From Candidatus Sysuiplasma jiujiangense (GTDB taxonomy: Archaea > Thermoplasmatota > Thermoplasmata > Sysuiplasmatales > Sysuiplasmataceae), in assembly GCA_019721075.1 (NCBI GenBank), contig JAHEAD010000020.1, positions 1-33,536 of the forward strand: a DNA stretch of 33,536 nt, in the 5' to 3' direction. The first letter of the stretch is position 1. Each line of letters starts with the position of its first letter. A program made the translations under genes and the position numbers. Under the pieces are notes generated by a model that saw only the letters and a program-made list of their open reading frames with translations, was not told where the DNA came from and did no database searches. Of this stretch, positions 1-8,286 are shown piece by piece.

Positions 1-502
1 TGTGCCGTATCTCATATTCGTGCCGAAGAACGGACCGGTGAAGAGGGCGCTTGCACCGATGCGTTCCGGCGACATGCGCACGGTTGGGCATGAGTTCATT
101 CTCAACATGGACAGGACTGTCATAAAGGGCGAAACCACCTACGCACTTCTCAGGCAGATATATGAGAAGAGGCTGGACAGATGCATCGACTGGGCATTCG
201 CAACAAACCAGCAGGAGATAGACCTGGACGACATCGTTGCCACATACAGGCAGAGATGGAACATAGAGAATGCATTCAAGATGCAGGATGAGGCAACAAT
301 CAGGTCCAAGTCGAAGGATGTGACCATACGTTTCTTCTACTTCGCATATGAGCAGCTGTTGCAGCTGATATGGTCTGTCTTCTACAGAGAGGAGGTGTCA
401 TTCAAGGGGATGCTCATAGCTCTCAGCGACACATGCACAGAGCGTGTGGAACGGGCCGAGGAGAGGGCGGCTGGGAAGCGCTCCGTAGCAAAAGGCATCT
501 GA
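1..502 (+). CDS. IS4-type DDE transposase, C-terminal part (cut by window edge)
   Basis: This is the 3' part of an insertion-sequence transposase; the frame is open to the left edge, so the true start lies outside the window. The visible 166 residues contain the IS4-type signature Y-x2-R-x3-E (Tyr82, Arg85, Glu89, counted from the first full codon), where the Glu is the last acid of the DDE triad. The Lys/Arg often found seven residues after the Glu is Asp96 here. A hydrophobic stretch rich in Phe, Tyr and Leu follows, as usual in archaeal IS4-like enzymes. The N-terminal half and the first two Asp residues cannot be seen, so activity cannot be judged. A short hairpin (GCGTAT/ATACGC, 517-531) follows the stop codon and might belong to the element's end. 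The exact IS family is not assigned. Confidence 0.72.
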   Translation, partial: VPYLIFVPKNGPVKRALAPMRSGDMRTVGHEFILNMDRTVIKGETTYALLRQIYEKRLDRCIDWAFATNQQEIDLDDIVATYRQRWNIENAFKMQDEATIRSKSKDVTIRFFYFAYEQLLQLIWSVFYREEVSFKGMLIALSDTCTERVERAEERAAGKRSVAKGI

Positions 503-630
503 GGAGCGCAGCCGCAGCGTATGGCATACGCGGCAGATTCCTTCTCAAACTCTCAGGAGCCCAAGATAACAACAGGCTGAACCATCAAACTTCAAATCGG
601 CTTCGGAGGTTCTGGCTGAGGCACAGGAGT

Positions 631-638
631 GTTTAATT
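631..638 (+). promoter_or_regulatory. TATA-like box for isocitrate dehydrogenase
   Basis: The A/T-rich octamer GTTTAATT lies about 46 bp before the ATG at 681. With archaeal spacing, transcription would start near 660 and give a leader of about 20 nt that includes a GAGGT ribosome binding site at 670-674. Assigned by eye only. Confidence 0.3.
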
Positions 639-680
639 AGGAACGCCATTCACCGGCAGAACAGTCTGTGAGGTAAGACA

Positions 681-2150
681 ATGTCAAAAATAGATGAGAG
701 ACTGAACCACGCTCCAGTGCCGGTCACCGTCGCGTACGGAGACGGTATCGGCCCGGAAATAATGGAGGCAACGCTCAAAATTATAACGGCCGGCGGTGCT
801 AGCCTGGCAGTGGAGTCCATCCAGATAGGCGAATCCGTTTACAACAGGGGCATTACATCCGGCATAGAACATTCATCCTGGGACTCGCTGCGGCGGACCA
901 GGGTTTTCCTGAAGGCGCCGATAACGACTCCACAGGGCGGCGGCTTCAAAAGCCTGAACGTTACGGTTCGCAAAACGCTGGGCCTGTTCGCCAATGTTCG
1001 TCCATGCCTGTCATACGCTCCCTTTATTGCAACAAAACATCCAGGAATGGATGTTGTAATAATCAGAGAAAACGAGGAAGATCTCTATGGGGGCATAGAG
1101 CATCGGCAGACAGATGAAGTGGTCCAGTGTCTCAAGCTTATTTCCAGGCCGGGATCAGAACGACTGATAAGATATGCGTTTGAATATGCGAGGCGGTATG
1201 GCCGCCGCAAGGTTTCTTGCTTCACCAAGGACAACATAATGAAGATGACCGATGGTATGTTTCACAGGGTGTTCGATGAGGTCGCGGGCGAATATCCGGA
1301 TTTGGCGAGCGAGCACCTGATTGTCGACATAGGGGCGGCCAAACTCGCCGATACTCCAGAGAAGTTCGACGTTATCGTGATGCCCAACCTCTATGGTGAC
1401 ATACTTTCTGATGTGGCAGCCCAGATAGCTGGCTCTGTCGGTCTCGCAGGAAGCGCAAATATTGGCAGCGAGGTGGCAATGTTCGAGGCTATTCATGGCT
1501 CCGCTCCAAAAAGGGCCGGTCAGAACGTTGCAAATCCGTCTGGTCTTCTGCTTGCCGCAGTTCAGATGCTGGTTCATATCGGCCAGGGGGATGTTGCCGC
1601 CCGGGTGCACAATGCCTGGCTGAAAACGATCGAGGATGGCATTCACACATACGATATATACGATCCGTCAATCTCCATGGAAAAGGTGGGCACACGCGAG
1701 TTCGCTGCGGCCGTGATTGCGCGACTCGGAAAAAAGCCACAGACGCTAAAGGCTGTCGATTATCCTGCGCATGACGAGCCCATTTCAGTCAAGTTGAAAA
1801 ATAGACCACTTCAGGTCAAACAGCTGGTGGGCGTGGACGTCTTCGTTGAATGGCGCGGATCGGCCGAAATGCTGGGACAGCAGCTCGAGAAACAGGCAGG
1901 ACCTGATTTTCAGCTTCAGATGATCACAAACAGGGGGACGAAAGTGTATCCCGGCGGCATGTCAGAAACCTTCTGCGTTGACCACTGGCGCTGCCGTTTT
2001 CAGGCTCCGGGCAACGATGGAACGGTAACCCATAAGATGGTTATCGGACTTCTCTCAAGGCTCGTGTCAGCCGACCTGCCTCCCGTTAAGACGGAGGGGC
2101 TGTTCACATTTGACGGTCTGCCTGGATATTCATTAGGCCAGGGACAGTAA
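681..2150 (+). CDS. icd: isocitrate dehydrogenase, Thermus-type with C-terminal extension
   Basis: Oxidatively decarboxylates isocitrate to 2-oxoglutarate in the cytoplasmic citrate cycle. The isopropylmalate/isocitrate dehydrogenase fold covers about residues 12-345. The substrate motif SLNVTVRKTLG contains Ser91, Asn93 and Arg97; Arg107, Arg129, Tyr136 and Lys183 also fit the active site, and Asp240 and Asp244 fit the metal site. The cofactor loop HGSAPKRAGQNVANP (from 272) has Lys276, which in this family favours NADP over NAD. The 489-residue length and the extra domain of about 140 residues match the long Thermus/Rickettsia group rather than the ~410-residue type common in archaea. GAGGT lies 7 bp before the ATG. 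The transposase upstream and a gene-poor stretch downstream fit acquisition by transfer, but this is inference. The family call is firm; the cofactor is less certain. Confidence 0.92.
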   Translation: MSKIDERLNHAPVPVTVAYGDGIGPEIMEATLKIITAGGASLAVESIQIGESVYNRGITSGIEHSSWDSLRRTRVFLKAPITTPQGGGFKSLNVTVRKTLGLFANVRPCLSYAPFIATKHPGMDVVIIRENEEDLYGGIEHRQTDEVVQCLKLISRPGSERLIRYAFEYARRYGRRKVSCFTKDNIMKMTDGMFHRVFDEVAGEYPDLASEHLIVDIGAAKLADTPEKFDVIVMPNLYGDILSDVAAQIAGSVGLAGSANIGSEVAMFEAIHGSAPKRAGQNVANPSGLLLAAVQMLVHIGQGDVAARVHNAWLKTIEDGIHTYDIYDPSISMEKVGTREFAAAVIARLGKKPQTLKAVDYPAHDEPISVKLKNRPLQVKQLVGVDVFVEWRGSAEMLGQQLEKQAGPDFQLQMITNRGTKVYPGGMSETFCVDHWRCRFQAPGNDGTVTHKMVIGLLSRLVSADLPPVKTEGLFTFDGLPGYSLGQGQ

Positions 2151-2161
2151 CAGACTTAGAC

Positions 2162-2167
2162 TTTTTT
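2162..2167 (+). terminator. T-run after isocitrate dehydrogenase
   Basis: Six consecutive T lie 12 bp after the stop codon of the isocitrate dehydrogenase gene. Short U-tracts are the usual archaeal termination signal. No hairpin is needed and none is seen. Confidence 0.35.
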
Positions 2168-3153
2168 GCATTGACTGCTATTCGCCCGACTGATTAGTAG
2201 CGTTAGCGATGACAATACCTGCTGGTCTGCTGCTTGGAATGTGAAAGTCATGAGATGTGTGAAACTGCCCATTTCAAAATACAGAGGGAAAATGCGGAGC
2301 CTGCCGAGCAACCTTCACAATCATCTGCATTTCCGACAATTTAAATGACGGATCGTTCTCATTGAACCGTTTTCCACCCGGGATTGACTGTTTTTGAGAA
2401 TAGATCTGTTGGAGCATCAAGCCACCTTAACATTTGGCATGACATACAAGTCGATGGCATTCATACGCGACCACTGGTATCTCTGTGAGACGAAGTCATA
2501 CTGAGACAGGGAGCAGAAGAAGAGGAGGCAGCGCATTGTCCGCTGCCTGTGTATGCTGCGAATAACATGACAATCTCACCGAACCTGTACACCCTCGTGT
2601 AAACGCTGTGTACACGGCGTTTCCTACCGGTCTCATGGCAGCATTTTATGCATCGGCGCAGGAATTGAGTGTACGCACAATCAGGGTGTGCTGTCACTCG
2701 ACGAACCGTTCGCTACGCTATGCAGCCTTTCATCTTATCATGTACGGAAGCAGCACGATTACGATCTGCAGGATGTGCTGACGTGCCAGTGGCGCGGCAG
2801 CCCACGCGAACTGACGGTATTCTCGTGACTGCTGAGCAGAATCTATGGAAAATGGAGAAGCTCCTGGTCGCAGAACTCATCGTGAAGAGGGATGGAATAC
2901 ATTCAGGGATGAAGCACATGAAGATGGAAGATGCCCGGCATCCATCATCCACCTGTTTATTAGGAGGAGACCGGATTTCCTTGCAGAGACGGCGGTATAT
3001 AAACGACAAAACTTTCAGCCGTACTCATGCCATTTAAGAAATGCCAGATCGGCTAAAGACGTGAATATTTTCGAGATCCCACTTCGGTAGCAATGAGTTA
3101 AGGAAACGCCCTCACTCAGAGAAGTAAACCATGACGAATATCCATGTAGCATA
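2168..3153. other. gene-poor stretch of about 1 kb
   Basis: I see no convincing gene here. The open frames on both strands (longest about 120 codons on plus, 98 on minus) overlap each other, are rich in Cys, Arg and Ser, lack recognisable motifs and have no clear start signals. The stretch separates the isocitrate dehydrogenase gene from the promoter of the peptide transporter operon and may be decayed DNA left by mobile elements. No RNA gene was recognised. Confidence 0.4.
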
Positions 3154-3161
3154 CTTAAATA
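3154..3161 (+). promoter_or_regulatory. TATA-like box for peptide transporter operon
   Basis: CTTAAATA is a good archaeal TATA box. It predicts a start site near 3182-3186 and a leader of about 45 nt. The leader holds GTGAGG (3219-3224), a ribosome binding site 6 bp before the ATG at 3231, and a weak hairpin with ACTTGA/TCAAGT arms (3191-3216). Confidence 0.45.
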
Positions 3162-3230
3162 GCATGGATCGTTTAAACCAAGCAGAGCTTACTTGAGGGG
3201 AACGAATAGAAATTCAAGTGAGGACACTCC

Positions 3231-6200
3231 ATGAAGAGAAAAAGTAGTTACGAATCGATGGGCCAGAGAATTTTGAGCAGCGGCAAAGGGAAAGCTATCG
3301 TTTTGATTGCAGTATTCGCGGTCGCGGTTATGGTCACCTCATCCGCGTTTGGTGCTTTTGTCTTGAGTCCCAAAGCGGGTTACGAACTCCGCAGTGCAAA
3401 GAGTTCTGTTTCTGCTACGCCAAGTGTCACGCCCAATACATGGCCGACCACCACGATGCAGGAACCCGGCTATACCGGCGGTAATTATTCCATGGCTGCT
3501 GTCGCTTCAGTAGAGCATCTCAACATATACCTGGCAGAGGATTTGTATAGTTTCTTCCTTCTCGATGAGATCTACGACTCGCCTGCTGTGACTGCGCCCA
3601 ACAACACACTGATTCCATGGCTCTCCACGGGATGGAGCGAAACCAATGTCACAGGCAAGAATATGACCACTTTTGATCCGCTAAACGCCACGATGCAGAA
3701 TGTGAGCTACATATGGACAGTTCACATCAGGCCTGGTGTACAGTGGACTGACTGGACACCGTCTGGCGCTTCAAGCACTTATATGTTCAGCAATCACACA
3801 TCCTTCGACCTCTATAACTTTACCACAGGCGCCATACAAGGCTTCAATTACACATACAACTGGAGCTCGATGCCTATGCGCACTTATGAAGTCCAGTCGG
3901 CAGATTTTATTCTCACGTGGCTCATGTTGTCTTCTTCATTCGATTTCAGCGGCACATACCTTAACATAGTCAACGTAGAACCTGTAAACAATCTCACTGT
4001 TCAGTATTATCTCAGTGCGCAGTCGGCAAGTTTTGTCGACTATGTTTTACAGGATCCCGTCCTTCCCTACCACATCTGGGTCCAGCACGACTGGTCCAAC
4101 ACCCCGGGGACGTGGAATTACACTGCCTCAGCAAACGGTTACGACACATGGAATATGAATTATAGTGAAGCGACAGGTGTTGCCACTGGACTTGTGGGGA
4201 GTGGTCCTTTCATGATGAACGGCGGCTACGGAATGCCCACCGGAAACTGGAACACCGCAACCGGAAGCTGGGATCTCATTGTGAATCCTCATTATTTTGT
4301 CCAATATGTTCCTTCGCTCGAACAGTGGACGCCAAAGTTCTTTGAACTGAACGTTCCAAAGTATTCTTCCATTTCTGATGCTGCAACGGCTGAAAAGCTC
4401 GGATTGGTGGATACTATTGAACAGGGGCTTCCACCGACTTTCATTCCGACAATTTCGACGATGCCGAACACCTACATATATCACAAGCCTGCATCTTCGT
4501 TCGGCTATATTCAGCTGAACAGCCGCCCGCAGTACGCTCCACTCAACATAACCGCTTTCAGGCAGGCTCTGAACTACGCCACCGACAAGGAGTACATATC
4601 ATCCGTCATTGATGAAGGGTATAACATCAACGGACCAAACGGAATTCCGAGTGCTGATGCTGAATGGTACAATGCGACAGCACCCAATTTCCCATACAAT
4701 CCTTCTCTCGCAAAAAGCATGATAGCCAATATTTCAGGCATGAAATTGGTGAGCGGCGTCTGGAATTACAAGGGCAAGCCTGTTTCAATCACGATTCAGA
4801 TATCGCCTTACAGTGAAGACCCTCTGGCCGTTGAAGGCGCCCAGGTTATCGCGAATGACTGGAACAGTATAGGCGTTCCCACGACTGTTGAACAGATGTC
4901 CTTTACCACGCAGGTTGCTAACACCATCAACTATGCGTTCCAGGCAACAGATCTCGGCATCACAGGGATTTCAGGCGATCCGACGGGCGACTTTATCGTA
5001 TTCTACAACTCGAATTACGCATCGGCAGGCTTCTTCTTCGGACCCTATACAAACATAACCATTGCGGGCAAATTCTACAACACCACCCAGATAACAAATC
5101 TCGTCAACAACCTGACAGTTGAGCTGAATCTAGTTACAAATCTTGCAAAGAGGATAAGCATAGCTGATCAGATTGAAGGAATTGTTGCGCAGGAATCCAC
5201 AATGATTAGCCTGGGCTACCCGATAGACATACTCGAATTCACCAACACTACGTTCACCGGCATAATAAAGGATACTCTTCCGATAGGTTCATTCATGTAC
5301 TGGAACTTCCTGAGCCTCCATCTCAGAAAGAAGCCGTTGCCCATTCCAACCGCCCCACCGGTTCAGCTCAAGGTAGGCATCGTCACACAAAATACCGTCT
5401 ACTGGGACGGGATGTATGGCAACGCAACGGTCCAAGTCAGGAACCAGTATGGCCAGCCGGTTAGCGGCGCAAGTGTTGTAGTTGGCTATACCCCGGCCGG
5501 GCCGCTTGTCAACATTACATCCAACAACGGAACGACGAACAGTGCGGGAATTTACACCTGGGAATTCAAGGTTTCTAATGCAAACGCCATACCCTTCACC
5601 AACGATTACTCGGGGTCAGTAAATATTCAGGCAGCTGCCTCAATGCCTTCCGCAGCCTCTGCATCGGGTCAGACATCGATTGATGTTTCCCCATACCCAG
5701 TAGAGTATAAGACGAGTGGAATGCCCGTCCTCGTAAACGGTTCAGCTCCAAAGGAATTCAACATAACTGTGTTGAACCCCTCCACCAATACACCATTGCC
5801 AAATTACAACTATATAATCCAGGCCCTTAACGGGGCAATCAACATGACGCCGACGAATACTTCTACGCAGACCGTTTCAACGCTCACTTCCTTTAACGCC
5901 TTCGGGTTTGGATTCCAGAACGTGACGATTCTCAATGGAACCTACGATTACAACCTGACTTCAATAAGCGGTTCAACCGGTGCCAATGGTACAATCTCGG
6001 TTTGGTTGGCTGTGAACAGTTCTTCGGTCAACTTTTCAGCGATGGGTGACCCGTTCCAGAGCTGGATCTTCCTTGGCGACTATGCCGGCGGCGGTCCGAT
6101 GAGCGGGCTGTCTGGATTCGCTCCGATTGCACAACTCACTTCCTCCTCAAACAACAACCCGATTAATGGGCCCGAAGGTTTTGGCGTTACTCAGCCGGTA

Positions 6201-7208
6201 GGTCTACCAGTTGAGGTAACAACTTCAGCCCCAACGGTCGAATTGTCCCTCACTTCCAGTGCCGCTACTGTCGGCTATAACGGTAGCGCTTCTGTCTCGA
6301 TCCGTGCAGTTAACGCGACAACGGGCGCCGGCGTACCCAACTACAATGTCACTCTACAGCTTCAGAATGCACTTGGTGCAAATCGCGGAATGCTCCTTAA
6401 TTCAAGCGGCACCGAAATTCAGGCATTTAACCCGAACATATACTTCGCCAGCACTTATCTTCCAGCGATAGAACTCACGACAAGTGCTGGAGGTTATGCA
6501 AACGCGACATTCTCAGCGGATATGTTCACAAGCAACTACAACTCCACAGGAGTGTTCACATCTTATTCGTCAATCCCGTTTACAGATCCGTATCTGGTTC
6601 CGTTCGATGAATTCCAGCTTAGCGCTGTTGGTGCAGACATGCAGGTGGCTTTACTCACTATCACATCCACTGCTTTCGTCAACAGTGTATCACCGGTTCC
6701 TGTAGCCACAGGATATGTACAGAGCTCGCAGCTTGTAAATGGCAACATGGTGATATATGGAAACTCCACCTACAACCTGTATGTGAATTCGACGCTGAAC
6801 TCTCCATACGGGCCATCGACCGCGGGTGTTGCGGCAACTGTGTCCGTAACCGCAGGCAGCGTCAGTTCGGCAACGGTGACCACATCTTCCAACGGCTCTG
6901 CACTGGTGACCTACACATCCCCCAATGTTACGGCAATTGTAGCAGCGACCATAACAGTCTCAACCTCTTCAGGTAACTCGACTCTCACCCTCTACATCCT
7001 GCCGAAACCCTATGTTGCGCCGGTAACTGTCACGAAGTCCAAGACTGTGTCAACGATTCCGGCTACCCTTTATGCAGGACTTGGTGTATTCGTCGTGCTG
7101 ACTGTGATATTTGCAGCACTCTATGTCACTGCAAACCGCAAGCTACACCGTGTCGTGAAGACTGAGGAAAAACCGCCAGAGCATGACGAAGGGCAAGGTA
7201 AGACCTGA
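3231..7208 (+). CDS. giant oligopeptide-binding protein with Ig-like repeats and double membrane anchor
   Basis: Extracellular substrate-binding component of a dipeptide/oligopeptide ABC importer (SBP_bac_5 family). A hydrophobic segment at about residues 22-45 is a signal or anchor helix. The binding domain runs from about 90 to 700 and ends with the typical passage on the last lobe (around YWNFLSLHLRKK). About 570 residues then resemble Ig-like/invasin-type beta domains (for example VQVRNQYGQPVSGASV near 735 and YNGSASVSIRAVN near 1016). A second helix at about 1275-1300 is followed by a charged cytoplasmic tail. Usual family members have 500-700 residues, so 1325 is about double. N-x-S/T sequons are very frequent, fitting a heavily glycosylated surface protein. 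It is the first gene of the operon and has its own TATA box and ribosome binding site. The ligand is not determined by sequence. Confidence 0.88.
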   Translation: MKRKSSYESMGQRILSSGKGKAIVLIAVFAVAVMVTSSAFGAFVLSPKAGYELRSAKSSVSATPSVTPNTWPTTTMQEPGYTGGNYSMAAVASVEHLNIYLAEDLYSFFLLDEIYDSPAVTAPNNTLIPWLSTGWSETNVTGKNMTTFDPLNATMQNVSYIWTVHIRPGVQWTDWTPSGASSTYMFSNHTSFDLYNFTTGAIQGFNYTYNWSSMPMRTYEVQSADFILTWLMLSSSFDFSGTYLNIVNVEPVNNLTVQYYLSAQSASFVDYVLQDPVLPYHIWVQHDWSNTPGTWNYTASANGYDTWNMNYSEATGVATGLVGSGPFMMNGGYGMPTGNWNTATGSWDLIVNPHYFVQYVPSLEQWTPKFFELNVPKYSSISDAATAEKLGLVDTIEQGLPPTFIPTISTMPNTYIYHKPASSFGYIQLNSRPQYAPLNITAFRQALNYATDKEYISSVIDEGYNINGPNGIPSADAEWYNATAPNFPYNPSLAKSMIANISGMKLVSGVWNYKGKPVSITIQISPYSEDPLAVEGAQVIANDWNSIGVPTTVEQMSFTTQVANTINYAFQATDLGITGISGDPTGDFIVFYNSNYASAGFFFGPYTNITIAGKFYNTTQITNLVNNLTVELNLVTNLAKRISIADQIEGIVAQESTMISLGYPIDILEFTNTTFTGIIKDTLPIGSFMYWNFLSLHLRKKPLPIPTAPPVQLKVGIVTQNTVYWDGMYGNATVQVRNQYGQPVSGASVVVGYTPAGPLVNITSNNGTTNSAGIYTWEFKVSNANAIPFTNDYSGSVNIQAAASMPSAASASGQTSIDVSPYPVEYKTSGMPVLVNGSAPKEFNITVLNPSTNTPLPNYNYIIQALNGAINMTPTNTSTQTVSTLTSFNAFGFGFQNVTILNGTYDYNLTSISGSTGANGTISVWLAVNSSSVNFSAMGDPFQSWIFLGDYAGGGPMSGLSGFAPIAQLTSSSNNNPINGPEGFGVTQPVGLPVEVTTSAPTVELSLTSSAATVGYNGSASVSIRAVNATTGAGVPNYNVTLQLQNALGANRGMLLNSSGTEIQAFNPNIYFASTYLPAIELTTSAGGYANATFSADMFTSNYNSTGVFTSYSSIPFTDPYLVPFDEFQLSAVGADMQVALLTITSTAFVNSVSPVPVATGYVQSSQLVNGNMVIYGNSTYNLYVNSTLNSPYGPSTAGVAATVSVTAGSVSSATVTTSSNGSALVTYTSPNVTAIVAATITVSTSSGNSTLTLYILPKPYVAPVTVTKSKTVSTIPATLYAGLGVFVVLTVIFAALYVTANRKLHRVVKTEEKPPEHDEGQGKT

Positions 7209-7243
7209 GCCACCGAAAAACGAGGAAGCTGAGTAATCAAACC

Positions 7244-7265
7244 CTTTTCTTTTCATATTTTGTTT
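7244..7265 (+). terminator. pyrimidine/T-rich stretch between binding protein and permease genes
   Basis: CTTTTCTTTTCATATTTTG lies in the 78-bp gap after the binding-protein gene. U-rich tracts terminate archaeal transcription, so partial termination here could make the binding protein more abundant than the permeases. No new promoter is obvious, so read-through is expected. Confidence 0.25.
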
Positions 7266-7286
7266 AGGGCACAGGGGTGCTGCTGT

Positions 7287-8276
7287 TTGAATGTATATCT
7301 GATAATCAGGAAATTAGTCCAGGTCGTTATACTTCTTGTACTGATGGCCGCCGTACTTTTTGTAATATTCAGGCTGATGCCGGGTAATCCGGTTGATCTC
7401 TTTATTTATGGAGCAAAGACACACTATGCCACATCAACCGAAATAAAGATAGTCGAAGCAAGACTTGGACTGACCGGCGGCAAGTGGAATTTCCACAATT
7501 TCGTCGTGTATATGGTGGATATGTTCACGTTCAATTTCGGCTATGATTACTTTTCACAGGCAACAGTTTGGCAGATTATACTTAATGCCCTTCCATACTC
7601 CCTGCTGCTGCTGGGAACCGCCCTTGCACTTTCATTTGTAATCGGCCTTCCGATAGGCATACTCGCCACCTGGTACCGTGGCAAAAAGAAGGAAGCCGTC
7701 ATAAATACATCAAACCTGATACTCAATTCCATACCATACTTCATACTGGCCATACTGTTCTATCTGTATTTTGTTGCATTCTATCCAATATTTCCTGTCA
7801 ATGGATCGTTCGGAACCTACGATCTGTATCATATGTACTATCCGGCAATTTTTGCCAAGGTGCTCTATAAAATGACACTTCCACTGCTCTCCCTTGTTCT
7901 GGTGGAGGAGGCTGCCCATGTCCTTACAATGAGAGCTGCGATGGTTTCTGTCATGGGCGAGGACTTTATCACAACTGCAAGAGCAAAGGGAGTCGCAGAA
8001 CGGACTATTTTCTTCAGGCATGCTGCCAGAAATGCGATGATACCTGTTTCTACCAGGATGGCTCTCGAGTTTGCGTTTCTGACAAGCGGTGCCATATTTG
8101 TTGAGGTCATATTTTCGTGGCCCGGCATCGGCTCTCTCATCTATACTGCAGCGCTGAATGAGGATTATCCGCTAAGTGAAGGCGCCCTTTTCATCATTTC
8201 TCTTGTCGTGATTCTCACGTACTCTATCATTGATTTTATACATGCGTGGCTAGACCCGAGGATAAGCGCCTCTTAG
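7287..8276 (+). CDS. dppB: peptide ABC transporter permease, DppB type
   Basis: Membrane subunit of the peptide importer. The N-terminal helix followed by FRLMPGNPVDL is the hallmark of the DppB/OppB family. Further helices follow, and the cytoplasmic EAA loop (EDFITTARAKGVAERTIFF, plus-strand 7957-8013) contacts the ATPase. The C-terminus WLDPRI is also typical. The frame is open from a TTG at 7260, but the TTG at 7287 is preferred: CAGGGGTG (7272-7279) precedes it by 7 bp, and the product then starts MNVYLIIRKLVQVV, as DppB proteins usually do. Length is about 329 residues, normal for the family. Unlike its partner DppC, it has no inserted ectodomain. It is followed after 10 bp by the dppC gene. 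Confidence 0.9.
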   Translation: MNVYLIIRKLVQVVILLVLMAAVLFVIFRLMPGNPVDLFIYGAKTHYATSTEIKIVEARLGLTGGKWNFHNFVVYMVDMFTFNFGYDYFSQATVWQIILNALPYSLLLLGTALALSFVIGLPIGILATWYRGKKKEAVINTSNLILNSIPYFILAILFYLYFVAFYPIFPVNGSFGTYDLYHMYYPAIFAKVLYKMTLPLLSLVLVEEAAHVLTMRAAMVSVMGEDFITTARAKGVAERTIFFRHAARNAMIPVSTRMALEFAFLTSGAIFVEVIFSWPGIGSLIYTAALNEDYPLSEGALFIISLVVILTYSIIDFIHAWLDPRISAS

Positions 8277-8286
8277 CGGTGTTCAC

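Noticed and set aside
1155-1646. 163-codon minus-strand frame inside isocitrate dehydrogenase
   Set aside because: Antisense shadow of a gene with clear active-site motifs.
2439-2504. Short frame containing HWYLC with a 15-base identity to the end of the fused ATPase gene (12725-12739), hinting at a decayed ABC ATPase copy
   Set aside because: A 15-base match is expected about once by chance in a window this size, and no other ATPase motif is found nearby.
2669-3037. 122-codon plus-strand frame in the gap after isocitrate dehydrogenase
   Set aside because: No motif, no start signal, and equally long overlapping frames on the other strand; composition unlike neighbouring proteins.
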